From Gammaproteobacteria bacterium (GTDB lineage: Bacteria; Pseudomonadota; Gammaproteobacteria; Xanthomonadales; SZUA-36), in NCBI GenBank assembly GCA_030428105.1, contig JAUIBE010000027.1:1-36865 (forward strand): a DNA stretch of 36,865 nucleotides. The letters run 5' to 3'. Below, piece after piece: positions 9,290 to 19,600 of this stretch. The translations under genes and the position numbers were made by a program. The notes beneath the pieces were generated by a model. That model ran no database searches and was not told the origin of the DNA. It saw only the letters and a program-made list of their open reading frames with translations. How positions within the stretch are numbered: the first letter of the stretch is position 1; every line of letters starts with the position of its first letter.

Positions 9290-11395
9290 ATGAGTTCAGT
9301 AGTCAGCACGGATATTCGCGGCGATGTCGCCGTTGTGACCATCGATTCCCCGCCAGTAAACGCCATTTCAAAGGCAGTGCGCGAAGGCGTGATCGACGCC
9401 TTTGAGGGGCTGGAAGGGCAGGATGGAGTGAGAGCTGCCGTGCTGTGCTGCGCCGGGCGTACGTTTATCGCCGGTGCGGATATCTCCGAGTTTGGAAAAG
9501 AAATTCCTGGTCCAACCCTGCACGAAATGCTGGAAACCATCGAGCGCAGCAGCAAGCTTTCGGTGGCCGCCATTCATGGGACCGCGCTGGGCGGTGGCCT
9601 GGAAACGGCAATGGCCTGCAACTACCGCATTGCGCTGGACAGCGCACGGGTTGGCCTTCCCGAGGTGCACCTGGGCTTGTTGCCTGGCGCCGGTGGTACG
9701 CAACTGCTGCCGCGCCTGGTTGGCGTGGCTCCAGCGCTGGAAGCAATGCTCAGCGGCAAAATGATTACCGCGCCAAAAGCGGCCGAAATGGGCGCCATCG
9801 ACAAGATTGCCCAGGACAACCTGGTTGACGCCGCCGTGGCGTTTGCCGAGGAGCTGTTGGCTTCCGGCGCTGAGCAGAAATACGCCGGCGACATCGTGAT
9901 TGACCCGGCCAGCGTGCCCGAGGGCTACTTCGACCAGGTGCGCGCTTCAATTGCCAGGAAGTCGCGCGGCTATTTTGCCCCCGAGCAGATCATCAAGTGC
10001 GTTGAAGCGGCGGTGAACCTGCCTTACCGCGAGGGTCGCGATTTTGAGCGCGATCGCTTCATGGAGTGCATCAACTCACCCGAATCAGCCGGCCAGAGGC
10101 ATATCTTCTTTGCCGAGCGCGCCGCTTCCAAGATTCCTGACCTGCCCAAAGATGTCGCCCTGCGCGACATCAAGAAAGTGGCGGTGATTGGTTCCGGCAC
10201 CATGGGTGGCGGCATTGCCATGAACTTCGCCAGCAAGGGCATCCCGGTGTACATGGTGGATGTCGATGAAGCCGCGATCGAGCGTGGCCTGGGCGTGGTG
10301 CGCGCCAACTACGCGCGCGGCATCAAGAAGGGCCGCATCACCGAAGAGCAGCTCGAGCAGTTGATGGGCCTGTTTACCCCGACCACCGATTACGCCGCCC
10401 TGGCCGACGCCGACCTGGTGATCGAGGCGGTGTTTGAAAACATGGCGCTGAAGAAGGAAATCTTCAGCAGGCTGGATGCCGTGTGCAAGCCTGGCGCCAT
10501 CCTGGCAACCAACACGTCAACCCTGGACGTGGACGAGATCGCCGAGGCCACCAGCCGCCCCGAGGACGTGCTGGGCATGCACTTCTTCAGCCCGGCCAAC
10601 ATCATGAAACTGCTGGAAATCGTGCGCGCCAAGAAGACCGCGCCCGATGCGCTGGCCACGGTGATGAAGCTCTCCAAGATGATTGGCAAAGTGGGCGTGG
10701 TCAGCGGCGTTTGTTACGGCTTTATCGGCAACCGCATGCTGGAAGGCTACCGTCGCGAGGCCACCCTGATGTTGCTGGAAGGCGCGCGCGTGGAGCAGAT
10801 CGACAAGGCGATGTACGACTTCGGCATGCCCATGGGACCGTTCGCCATGGCCGACCTGGCCGGCGTGGACGTGGGCGTGAAAATTCGCAAGGAGCGCGAG
10901 CTGGCTGGCACGCTGCCCAATGACCCGCGCCAGGGTGTGATCTCAGAGCGCATCGTCGAGATGGGCCGCCTGGGACAGAAATCAGGCGCCGGGTACTACC
11001 TCTACGAGGATGGTGCGCGTGTCGGTACGCCCGACCCGGCCATCGAAGCGATGGTTCGCGAAGAGGCAGCCCGCCTGGGCATTGAGCAGCGTACGATTGA
11101 CGCCGACGAAATCGTCAGCCGTTGCCTGTACCCGATGATCAACATCGGCGCCCAGATCCTGGACGAGGGTATTGCCATTCGCGCCAGCGATATCGACGTG
11201 GTGTGGGTCTACGGTTACGGCTTCCCGCCGTACCGCGGTGGGCCGATGAAGTACGCCGACATGGTGGGTGTGAAAGCGGTGTATGACCAGATTTGCCAAT
11301 ATCGCGAGAGCCTGGGTAACGAGTTCGGCTACTGGGATCCGGCGCCTTACCTCGAAAACCTGGCCGAGAGCGGCGGCTCGTTTAACGACGAATAG
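9290..11395 (+). CDS. Bifunctional enoyl-CoA hydratase / 3-hydroxyacyl-CoA dehydrogenase
   Basis: This trifunctional-type beta-oxidation enzyme hydrates 2-enoyl-CoA and oxidises L-3-hydroxyacyl-CoA with NAD. The 701 residues comprise an N-terminal crotonase domain and a C-terminal dehydrogenase. The crotonase has oxyanion-hole motif AGADIS, catalytic Glu105 in GGGLETAMA and Glu125 in [16 protein letters not shown]. The dehydrogenase has NAD motif IGSGTMGGG from Gly301 and catalytic His431 in [17 protein letters not shown]. Length and layout match FadJ/FadB alpha subunits and the peroxisomal multifunctional enzyme. No thiolase partner is adjacent, so fadB versus fadJ is not decided. Confidence 0.93.
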   Translation: MSSVVSTDIRGDVAVVTIDSPPVNAISKAVREGVIDAFEGLEGQDGVRAAVLCCAGRTFIAGADISEFGKEIPGPTLHEMLETIERSSKLSVAAIHGTALGGGLETAMACNYRIALDSARVGLPEVHLGLLPGAGGTQLLPRLVGVAPALEAMLSGKMITAPKAAEMGAIDKIAQDNLVDAAVAFAEELLASGAEQKYAGDIVIDPASVPEGYFDQVRASIARKSRGYFAPEQIIKCVEAAVNLPYREGRDFERDRFMECINSPESAGQRHIFFAERAASKIPDLPKDVALRDIKKVAVIGSGTMGGGIAMNFASKGIPVYMVDVDEAAIERGLGVVRANYARGIKKGRITEEQLEQLMGLFTPTTDYAALADADLVIEAVFENMALKKEIFSRLDAVCKPGAILATNTSTLDVDEIAEATSRPEDVLGMHFFSPANIMKLLEIVRAKKTAPDALATVMKLSKMIGKVGVVSGVCYGFIGNRMLEGYRREATLMLLEGARVEQIDKAMYDFGMPMGPFAMADLAGVDVGVKIRKERELAGTLPNDPRQGVISERIVEMGRLGQKSGAGYYLYEDGARVGTPDPAIEAMVREEAARLGIEQRTIDADEIVSRCLYPMINIGAQILDEGIAIRASDIDVVWVYGYGFPPYRGGPMKYADMVGVKAVYDQICQYRESLGNEFGYWDPAPYLENLAESGGSFNDE

Positions 11396-11400
11396 GTCGT

Positions 11401-11448
11401 GACGTAAACGTCGCTCCTTACCTTGTAGGAGCGGCCTTCAGGCCGCGA
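11401..11448 (+). repeat. GTAG-type REP with flanking small hairpins
   Basis: GTAG (11425-11428) precedes the palindrome GCGGCC-TTCA-GGCCGC (11431-11446), the signature of GTAG-type REPs known from Pseudomonas and Stenotrophomonas. Two more small stems sit just upstream: GACGT-AA-ACGTC (11401-11412) and CGCTCCT/AGGAGCG (11412-11433, overlapping the REP). It fills the 59-bp gap between convergent genes and may end transcripts from both sides. No RAYT transposase is in the window. Confidence 0.75.
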
Positions 11449-11454
11449 GTGGGC

Positions 11455-14412
11455 CTAGCCTTCGCCTGCTTCAACCGCCAGTTCCAGTGGAACCGCGCCG
11501 CCCTCTGCCTGGGTTTCCTTGACCTCTCCGGAATTGGAAACGGCCAACGTACGCTCTCCTTCGGGCCCTTCCAGGGCCTGAAGGACCGCTTCCGCCCGCG
11601 CCCGCGCCAGTTCCTGCAGTTGAGGCTCGCCGATGGGCTGCGCCTCCACCAACCGCTGGCGCAACGCCGCCACGTATGCGGGAGCATCCAATACGGGAGC
11701 CTCACCTTCCTCCCCGGCTGGAACGCTGGAATGTTCGGCCTGCACGCTCTCCAGCGTGACATCGGGGAAGCGCTCGACGAATAAAGACTCCAGCGCCGGG
11801 CGGTCGGCATCAATGACATCCGCCTCCCCCGACTCCAGCAACTGGCCCTTGCGCTCCTCCAGCTTCGTGGCCAGGGCCTGGGCTTGCAGCGCGGGGCGAT
11901 CGCTGGCCTCGGCGTAAACCCCGGAAACCACCAGTGCCAGTTCCGGGCGCTGCTGCATGGCCTCGGCCAGTTTCAATAGCTTCTCCTGGTCGGGTGGCGA
12001 AACCAACGCGCTGCCTGGCTGGAATTCCATGGTTCCAAAGTCCTCGGAATCCACCCCGACCAGGTTGCCCAGCAGGCGGAAGGGGGCAGAGACCACTTTC
12101 ACCAGCAGGTTCTTGATGGCCTGCCAGACAATGCCCGAAACCTTGAAGGTCGGGTCATCCAGGTCGCCGCTGATGGGCAGGTCGACGTCGATCACGCCTT
12201 CGGAGTCCTTGAGCAGCGCAACCGCCAGTTTCAACGGAAGGCTGACCGCGTCGGGGTGCTCTACCTTGTCGCCCAGTTCCAGTTCACGGATGACTATGTT
12301 GTTGTCACCCTCCAGCTTGCGCGCTTGCAGCGTGTAACCCAGGTCCAGGTCGAGACGGCCGCTTTCGATGGCGTAGCCGGCGTACTGGATGGTGTAGGGC
12401 GTGAGGTTGGCCATCTCAAGGTTGCGGAAAATCATCGAGATTTCGGAGTTGTGGCTGAAGTCCCAGGGGTTTAGCGCCCCCTCGACGCGCGCTTCGCCAA
12501 ACTCATTTACGCGGCCCTGCAAATTAACCGTCGAGGGCTCGGAGCTGTCAGTGGCCAACGTGGAAATGGACCCGTTCATTGAGCCGATGGCGGTGCTGAA
12601 GGGCAGGGGCAGCGAGTCGTCGGCGAAATCCATGGAACCGTCGTTCACTTCGATTCCTGCGACGGTAATCGAGAAGCCAGGGTCGGCGTCACCGGTCGGT
12701 GCTGGAGCAGTGCCTCCTTGTTCCGCAGGCGCGATGAGCAGCCCGTCCAGGTTTGTGGTGAGGTCGTCAAAAATATGGATGCGGCCGTAGGCGCCGGTCA
12801 GCACTAGCGGTGAAGTTCGGATGCTTGCGGCGTTGCTGTCAAACTCAAATCGCTCGATGTCAAGTGCGCGAAGGGCAGCCAGGCTTTGGGTGCGCAGCGT
12901 GTCCTGCATCGTGAGTTCGCGTACCGCCAGGGTGCCCTGGGCAGACAGAGACCCAGGCCCAAACTCCAGGTCTGCACCCAGGGTTGCCAGGCCGGTCTGC
13001 AGTTCGACATTCAGGTGCTGCGCCAGCCAGGGCTGGACAACCGTCAATGCCAGGGCCTGCACGTCGGCACGCCCGGAAGTAGCGAATTGAGGGAACAGGG
13101 TTAGTGCGCCCGCATAGGAAAAATCGCCGCCGCTGGCCAGGTTGAAACTGAGTTCTGTGGGTAGCTGGGCGCTTTCTTCCAGGCTGAAGTCGCGCAGGGT
13201 GGCGGCAATGTTTTCAAGCTGAAACGAGCCTGGCTGGGCCGGCTGGCGGTCCTCGAACCGGACACGGGCGCCGGTCAGGTCGAAACGGTCCAGGTTGATA
13301 GTCCAGGGGGTGGCGCCGTCGAGATCTTTCTCGGTCGGGCTATCGGCGGGCAGCGCTTCCAGCAGCTTGAGCGCGCCTTGCTCGTCCAGCCAGGTGTCAA
13401 GCTCAAGGCCGTTCACTGCCAGCGAGCCCGCCTGGACGAACTGCTCGGGCCAGCGCAGTTTTCCGTCCGCAAGCTCTATGCTGTCGAGGGTCAGGAACGG
13501 CGCGTCTGCGTTGTCCATTCGAACCTGGATTGCGCCGGTCTTTGTGCTCCAGTTATCTGCCGAAAAGGTCAGTCCTTCGCTGCCATTGGCCAACTGGTAA
13601 TCGAAGGCGATGTCCACTTGTTCACCGGCAATCGACACGGGCAGGAAATGATCGGCGTATCGCAGCGCCGCCGGCAAGCCTTTGCCGCTGACAGTCAGGT
13701 GACCCTTGGAGGCCAGCGGAAACAGGCTGAGGTCGCCCTGCCAGGAGATCACCCCGCCGGAGGGCGTGGCAATGGAAACCGACTTGTTACCGGCGTGGTC
13801 GGGCAGGGTGCGCAAGTCCATCGCGCTGATGCTCACCGGGCCGAATTCGCCGTGGAAACCGCCGGCTGTCTGGTCGGTGAAACCGATGCTTCCCTCTTTC
13901 AGCTCGAACGATTGGATCACCAGCCGGACCGGCGCGCTGTCCTGCTCATCAATCTCGTTCTCGGGTTGTTGCAGCTCATTGGCAAACCGCAGGAATCGGG
14001 TGTTCTCGTCGTCAAAACGCTCTTCCTCAAGGTGCAGTCCGGAGAGGCGGAATTCGCGCAGCGTCCAGGCCCAGCGGAACACGGAGCTTAATTGCAGGTT
14101 AGTGAAAAACTGGTCGAACCGGATCAAGGCAATCCCGTCCGCATCACGGATTTCCAGCCCATTGACCTCGACGCTCAGCACGAACGGGTTGGTCTTGATC
14201 TCTTCGATGCTTACCGTGCGCCCGCTGGCTTCAATGGTTTTGGTGATCTGCGAGTCCAATACCCGCGGCAAGCCAAAAAAACCGAAAAGTGTGTAGGCCG
14301 CCAAGGCCACCACCAGCCAGAATCGAAAACCGCGCCAGTTGAGCCAGGGCTGTAGCCAGCTCACCTGCCCGCTGGCCTTCTCATCCCTGATATCATCTTC
14401 TTTTTTTGGCAT
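11455..14412 (-). CDS. DUF748 (AsmA-like) envelope protein
   Basis: A 985-residue inner-membrane-anchored protein. One N-terminal transmembrane helix (about residues 30-50, FRFWLVVALAAYTLFGFFG) follows a short charged cytoplasmic tail. The rest is a long periplasmic region rich in short beta-strands, with DUF748 hallmarks (ITKTIEASGRTVSIEEIKTN near the start, TPYTIQYAGYAIESGRLDLD in the middle, and an FQPGSALVSPPDQEKLLKLA block near the C-terminus). AsmA-like proteins such as YhdP and TamB act in lipid or protein traffic between membranes; a similar role is inferred, not shown. The start codon lies only 15 bp from the divergent amidohydrolase start. Confidence 0.85.
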   Translation of the reverse strand: MPKKEDDIRDEKASGQVSWLQPWLNWRGFRFWLVVALAAYTLFGFFGLPRVLDSQITKTIEASGRTVSIEEIKTNPFVLSVEVNGLEIRDADGIALIRFDQFFTNLQLSSVFRWAWTLREFRLSGLHLEEERFDDENTRFLRFANELQQPENEIDEQDSAPVRLVIQSFELKEGSIGFTDQTAGGFHGEFGPVSISAMDLRTLPDHAGNKSVSIATPSGGVISWQGDLSLFPLASKGHLTVSGKGLPAALRYADHFLPVSIAGEQVDIAFDYQLANGSEGLTFSADNWSTKTGAIQVRMDNADAPFLTLDSIELADGKLRWPEQFVQAGSLAVNGLELDTWLDEQGALKLLEALPADSPTEKDLDGATPWTINLDRFDLTGARVRFEDRQPAQPGSFQLENIAATLRDFSLEESAQLPTELSFNLASGGDFSYAGALTLFPQFATSGRADVQALALTVVQPWLAQHLNVELQTGLATLGADLEFGPGSLSAQGTLAVRELTMQDTLRTQSLAALRALDIERFEFDSNAASIRTSPLVLTGAYGRIHIFDDLTTNLDGLLIAPAEQGGTAPAPTGDADPGFSITVAGIEVNDGSMDFADDSLPLPFSTAIGSMNGSISTLATDSSEPSTVNLQGRVNEFGEARVEGALNPWDFSHNSEISMIFRNLEMANLTPYTIQYAGYAIESGRLDLDLGYTLQARKLEGDNNIVIRELELGDKVEHPDAVSLPLKLAVALLKDSEGVIDVDLPISGDLDDPTFKVSGIVWQAIKNLLVKVVSAPFRLLGNLVGVDSEDFGTMEFQPGSALVSPPDQEKLLKLAEAMQQRPELALVVSGVYAEASDRPALQAQALATKLEERKGQLLESGEADVIDADRPALESLFVERFPDVTLESVQAEHSSVPAGEEGEAPVLDAPAYVAALRQRLVEAQPIGEPQLQELARARAEAVLQALEGPEGERTLAVSNSGEVKETQAEGGAVPLELAVEAGEG

Positions 14413-14427
14413 TCCGAAGGATTCTCC

Positions 14428-15720
14428 GTGACAACAAGAACTCAGATTTGCGCTGCAGCCCTTTCCCTCTTTGTACTACCCGCTATGGCGGAGCCGGTCA
14501 AGGTCATTCACGCTGGCACGCTGCTGGCGGTGCCCGGTGAGCGCCCGCAGCAGGAGCGTACCATCGTGATCGAAGGAGATCGTATCACTGAAGTTCGTAA
14601 CGGTTATGTCGACCCGGCAGAGTTTGGTGAAGAAGCCGAGCTGGTCGATTTGAGTGACCATTTTGTCATGCCGGGACTGATGGATATGCATGTTCACCTG
14701 CAGGGTGAACTGGGCGCGGGCAGTTCCCGCGACCGTTTGAAGCTGTCCGCCGCGGATGGCCAGGTCCGCAGCATTCACTACGCCATGAAAACCATGATGG
14801 CGGGTTTCACCACCTTGCGTGACGTGGGTAACAGCGGTGAGGAAATGTACGCGGTTCGTGACGGCATCAACGAGGGCTGGATCGATGGCCCGCGCATTAT
14901 CGCGGCGGGCGGGGTTGGCGTCACCGGCGGTCATGCGGATGTCTCCGGCCTGCGTCCCGAGTGGATGGAGCTGGCCACCGACGAGACCATCTGCGATGGC
15001 CCTTACGATTGCCGTCGCGCGGCCCGCCACATGATCAAGTACGGCGCCGACCTGATCAAGATCGCCTCTACCGGCGGGGTGATGACCGACAACAACACCG
15101 GCACCGCCCAGCAGATGAGCGATGACGAGCTGGTGGAAATCGTCGATGCCGCCGCAGCCATGGGGCGCAAAGTAGCCGCCCACGCCCACGGAACCGAGGG
15201 CATCAACGCCGCGCTGCGCGCTGGCGTGGCCAGCATCGAGCACGGCTCCTATTCCGACGAGACCAGCATCAAGTTATTCAAGGAAACCGGCGCCTACCTG
15301 GTGCCCACCTTGCTGGCCGGCGCCACCGTGGTCGAAATGGCCAAGAACACCACGGTGCTTTCCGAGAACTCCCGCCAGAAGGCGATCAAGGTTGGCGCCG
15401 ATATGCAGGGCAATTTCGCCAAGGCCCAGGCGGCCGGAGTGAAGGTGGCCTACGGCACCGACAGCGGCGTGTCACCGCACGGCGAGAATGCCCAGGAAGC
15501 GGTGCTGATGGCTGAAGCGGGCATGAGCAACGAGGATATCCTGGTGTCGGCCACCATCAACTCGGCCGACCTGATCGACATGTCCGATTCACTGGGCACC
15601 CTGGAAGCCGGCAAGTACGCCGACATCATTGCCCTGGACGGCAGCCCGCTGGAAGACATCGAAGAGTTGCTGGATGTCGACTTCGTGATGAAGGGCGGCA
15701 AAGTTTTCAAACAAGACTAG
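14428..15720 (+). CDS. Secreted metal-dependent amidohydrolase (imidazolonepropionase/Xaa-Pro dipeptidase-like)
   Basis: A 430-residue TIM-barrel amidohydrolase with an N-terminal signal peptide (cleavage probably after PAMA, residue 21). Metal-binding residues are complete: His88 and His90 in MDMHVHLQG, the likely carbamylated Lys211 in DLIKIASTGG, His252/His254 in AAHAHG, His272 in EHGS and Asp345 in YGTDSG. This arrangement fits the binuclear subtype that includes carboxypeptidase-like Xaa-Arg dipeptidases. Substrate is unknown; cleavage of peptides or N-acyl amino acids in the periplasm is plausible. The start is a GTG preceded by AAGGA. Inverted-repeat copy C follows the stop by 44 bp. 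Confidence 0.88.
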   Translation: MTTRTQICAAALSLFVLPAMAEPVKVIHAGTLLAVPGERPQQERTIVIEGDRITEVRNGYVDPAEFGEEAELVDLSDHFVMPGLMDMHVHLQGELGAGSSRDRLKLSAADGQVRSIHYAMKTMMAGFTTLRDVGNSGEEMYAVRDGINEGWIDGPRIIAAGGVGVTGGHADVSGLRPEWMELATDETICDGPYDCRRAARHMIKYGADLIKIASTGGVMTDNNTGTAQQMSDDELVEIVDAAAAMGRKVAAHAHGTEGINAALRAGVASIEHGSYSDETSIKLFKETGAYLVPTLLAGATVVEMAKNTTVLSENSRQKAIKVGADMQGNFAKAQAAGVKVAYGTDSGVSPHGENAQEAVLMAEAGMSNEDILVSATINSADLIDMSDSLGTLEAGKYADIIALDGSPLEDIEELLDVDFVMKGGKVFKQD

Positions 15721-15764
15721 GTGGTGGCTTCTGGCCGTGCCTTTCGGGACGGCACCAGGCCCAT

Positions 15765-15873
15765 GGCCGCGGACATGGGGTGCTTCACTCGCGACCTTAA
15801 ATTACAGGACGTAATTTAAGAGCCCCATGGACGGGTTTATGCGTGTCGCGAGGGGAGCACCCCTGCCGCGGCC
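15765..15873 (+). repeat. Nested inverted-repeat element, copy C (plus orientation)
   Basis: The outer stem has three paired blocks: GGCCGCGG (15765-15772), GGGTGCT (near 15778-15784) and TCGCGA (near 15789-15794), each matched in order on the right arm (15846-15873). The core holds P2 CTTAAATTAC, loop AGGAC, GTAATTTAAG (15796-15820) and P3 CCC, loop ATGGAC, GGG (15824-15835), followed by TTTATGCGTG. Compared with copy A, paired bases in both hairpins have changed together. It fills the gap between convergent genes. Confidence 0.82.
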
Positions 15874-15874
15874 C

Positions 15875-16669
15875 CTATCGCCCGGCACCCAACGCTGCCA
15901 GCGCTGCGCCGCCCAAAGACCAGCCGCCATCCACCGGGATAATTGCCCCGGAGATGTAGTCGGCCAGCGGCGAGGCCAGGAACATCGCGCAGTTGGCTAT
16001 GTCGCGCTTGGTGCCCAGGCGTTCCAGCGGTACCGAGCGACGGCAGTGTTCGCGTGCCTCTTCGCTGGGTGCCAGGCGCGCCATGCCCTCGGTGTCGTCG
16101 ATTGGCCCCGGAATAATTCCGTTGCAGCGCACCCCCTGGTGGCCCAGTTCCATCGCCAGCACGCGCGTGAGCATGTCGACGCCTGCCTTGGCGGCGCAGA
16201 CATGGGCCTGCATCGGCATCGGCAGAATCGACTGTGGCGCGGAAATGGCAATCAGGCGCATGTCGCCCTTGGCGAAGTAGGGGCTGGCGGCTTTCACGGT
16301 GTTGAAGGTGCCCAGCAGGTCGATATCCACCACCGATTTGAAGGCGTTGGCCGACATGGCCAGCGCCGGGGCCGGGAAGTTGCCTGCCTGGCCCACGATC
16401 ATCACGTCGATGCTTTCAAAGTGCTCGGCCTGGCTCTTGAGACCCGCCTCGATGGCCTCGACATCCCTGGCGTCGGCCGAAAAGCCGAACGCCTGGTGGC
16501 CGAAGGCAGCCAGTTTCTCAACCGCGGCGTCGACTTTTTCCTGCGAGCGGCTTGCCACCATCAGGTTGGCGCCTTGCTCGGCAAACGCCTCGGCGATGCC
16601 CAGGTTGATGCCACTGGTGCCGCCCATGACGAACACCGTTTTTCCTTCAAATCCAAGCCAGCGGCTCAT
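15875..16669 (-). CDS. SDR-family oxidoreductase resembling peroxisomal 2,4-dienoyl-CoA reductase
   Basis: A 264-residue short-chain dehydrogenase with the nucleotide motif GGTSGINLG (residues 16-24). The usual YxxxK pair is not intact: Lys161 is present in MQAHVCAAKAGVDML, but position 157 is Val and a His sits at 156. Peroxisomal 2,4-dienoyl-CoA reductase (DECR2) has the same His-x4-Lys arrangement, an AGNF segment like QAGNF here, and a GPI..TEG loop like GPIDDTEGMARL here. A role in reducing dienoyl-CoA from polyunsaturated fatty acids is therefore likely. It lies 10 bp downstream of the tricorn-like gene on the same strand, probably co-transcribed. Confidence 0.78.
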   Translation of the reverse strand: MSRWLGFEGKTVFVMGGTSGINLGIAEAFAEQGANLMVASRSQEKVDAAVEKLAAFGHQAFGFSADARDVEAIEAGLKSQAEHFESIDVMIVGQAGNFPAPALAMSANAFKSVVDIDLLGTFNTVKAASPYFAKGDMRLIAISAPQSILPMPMQAHVCAAKAGVDMLTRVLAMELGHQGVRCNGIIPGPIDDTEGMARLAPSEEAREHCRRSVPLERLGTKRDIANCAMFLASPLADYISGAIIPVDGGWSLGGAALAALGAGR

Positions 16670-16679
16670 AACAATCTCC

Positions 16680-19600
16680 TTACTCGCCCAGTTCGGTCGG
16701 AACCGGCGGCGCTTCAGTCATCACTTCATTCTGGTGGTTTTCAAGCTGCAGCAGGATTTCGCTGATCGCTGCTTCCAGCTGGCTGTCTTCGCCCTGGTTG
16801 GTGGCAATCGGGTCGAGGCCGACCTCGATATCCGGGGCCACGCCCTCGTTCTCCACGCTCCAGCTGCCGTCTGGCTCGAAGAAGCGGAAGAAGGGCACCG
16901 TGACCACGCCGCCGTCCATCAGGTTGGGGTTGGCGTAAATGCCAATCAGCCCGCCCCAGGTGCGCGTGCCCAGCAGTTTGCCGATGCCCGCGTAGCGGAA
17001 GGTGTGGGGCAGGTAGTCGCCGCCGGAGCCTGCATCCTGGTCAATCATCATCAGCATGGGACCGTGCATGGCGCCGGCCGGCGTGTTGAACACCAGGCCG
17101 TCGCGGTCTTTCCACCCGGACAGGTGCTTGCGGCTGAGCACATCGATGATGTAGTTGGCTGCCTGGCCGCCGCCGTTGGAGCGCTCGTCGATGATCAGCG
17201 CCTGCTTGTCCACTTGCGGGAAGAACATCCGGTTGAAGAAAGTGTAACCGGCGCCCGCCGTGTTGGGCAGGTAGATGTAGCCCACCCGGCCATCAGTGGC
17301 TTCGCTCACCCGCTGGCGGTTGGTTTCAATCCAGTTCCACAGGCGGATCTGGCCTTCATCGTCGGTTGGGGTGATGATAATATCGCGGGCATTGTCGCCA
17401 TCCGCCTCGGGGCCGACGCGCAGGGTAACCTGCTCACCGTTGGTGCCTTGCAAGTGGGCGAAAATGTTGTCGGTGGCGTCAATTTCCTGACCGTTGACGG
17501 CCAGGATGTACTCACCGGCGTGGGCCTCACTGCCCGGTTGCGCCAATGGCGCGGCCAGGAACGGATTCCAGGACTCACCGCTGTACACCCTGGCGATGCG
17601 GTAGTGGCCGTCATCAATTTCCAGGTTGGCGCCAAGCAGGCCGACACCAACCGCCGGGTCACGGTAGCGGTCGCCGCCGCCCACGCGGTTATGCCCAGCC
17701 ATCATCTCGGCAATCATTTCCACCAATAGCGCGTTTACATCTTCGCGGCGCCCGGCGTGGGGCAGCAGCGGGCGATACTTGGCATACATCGCCTCCCAGT
17801 CGAGGCCATGCATGTTCTCGGCGTAGAAGTATTCGCGCTCCATGCGCCAGGCTTCATCGAAGATCTGCGCCCATTCTTCGGCTGGATCTACGAACACGCG
17901 CACACCGCCCAGGTCCAGAGGCTCGGGCGACAGGTCATCGGCAATCTCAGCGGTGGCCAGTGAGCCATCGGCTTTCTGGATGATCATGTGCGCGCCATCG
18001 CTGCTGATGGCGAAGTCATTCACGCCACCGAGCACCGTGGAAGCTTCCTTGTCGTCGAAGCTGAAGCGCATCAGGGTGTTGTCACTGGCGGGGTTGCTGC
18101 CCGGCGGCTCCACGCTTTCACCGGCCTGGATGTAGCTGATGTAAAACAGGCTACCGTCTTCGCCAACCCCCAGGCTGCCATAGTTATCCTCGGCAACCGG
18201 CAGGGCAACGATGCGGTTTGACAAGCCATCGGTGTCAACGCGGGTGGTTACGGATTCTTCTTCGCCAGATTCATCATCAGACTCGCCGTTTTCCGCTGCG
18301 GGTGCTTCTTCATCGCCGCTCTTGGGCTTGAGCGGTGAGTCGCCATCCGATGACAGTACGGCGGCGTAAAGCCCGGCGCGGAACGGACGTTCCTGGCTGG
18401 TCATGTTGAGGCCCACCTGGATCGGGCCGGAATTGGTGGATGCGGCAAAGAACAGGTACTTGCCGTCCGGGCTGAAGGCCGGCGAGGCGGCGTCGGCCAG
18501 TCCGTCGCTGACCCGCACGCGGTTGCTGGTGCCCAGTTCCAGCAGCATCAGGTCGCGGTGGTAGTTGGCTTGCTCCATGGTGTACGCCAGCCAGCTTCCG
18601 TCGGGTGAGATCGCAACGTCCACCTGGTCGCGGCGCTGCTGGGTGGCAACCTGCGCGCTGCGGCCGTTCTCCAGGTTGAGTACATGCAGGCCCAGGTGAT
18701 TGTCCTGGTAGACCAGGCGCGGCGTATCACCGGCGCTCCACGCCAGCAGTTCGTAAAAACTGGTGCCCAGCGCATGGCGCGCGTTGACGTTGCCGGCCTG
18801 GTCGCTGATCACCACTTCCTGGCCGCGGCTGGTGCCTTCGCCGGTTTCTGAGATCCACGCCAGCTGCTGGCCATCGGGTGACCACAGGGCGCTGTATTCG
18901 CGGCGGGTGCCGGTATTGCTCAGGTTGCGGGTCGAGCCGTCAGACACCGGTACGGTAAAGACTTCACCGCGCGCGGTAAGCACAGCGCGTTTTCCGGTGC
19001 GCGAGATCTGCGCTGCGGTAATCGTATCCGCGGCATTCTTCCACTGCGGGCGGCGCTCCGGCAGGTCGGGAGCGATATCAATCGAGAGCTCGGTGACGTT
19101 GCCCGAATTCACATCAAGACTTTTGAGCTTGCCGCCAACCTCGTACACCACGGTGTTGCCGTGGCCGCCGGCCGCGCGAATGTCCCAGCCAGACTCGTTG
19201 GTGATCTGTTCAATAGCCTGCGAGCCTGCGTCAAAGCGGAACAGCTGGAAATTGCGATCCTCGCGGTCAGACAGGAAGTACAACTGGTTGCCCAGCCACA
19301 GGGTGTTGAAATTGGTGGCCTCCGCGCCGGGGATGGTGAACACCTCGTCGCGGTCGGCATTCATCACGTTAACCGCCGGGGTGGTTCCGCCGCGATACCC
19401 CTTCCAGCCTGCGGTGCCGCCAAACAGCCCGTTGTAGCCGGAGCCGAAGGGAATGTAAGCAAACTGGCCATCGTCGCTGTAAGTGCCGCGGTATACACGT
19501 GCTTCCATCTGCTTCCGGGGCAGGCCGCCCTCCACGGATACGTGGTAAAGCTGTCCCGAACGCCCATGGTCCGTTTCACGGTATGAAACCAGTGCAACCT

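Noticed and set aside
16299-17729. A 476-codon plus-strand frame across the SDR and tricorn-like genes
   Set aside because: Composition-driven antisense frame; the minus-strand genes have complete motifs and signal peptides.
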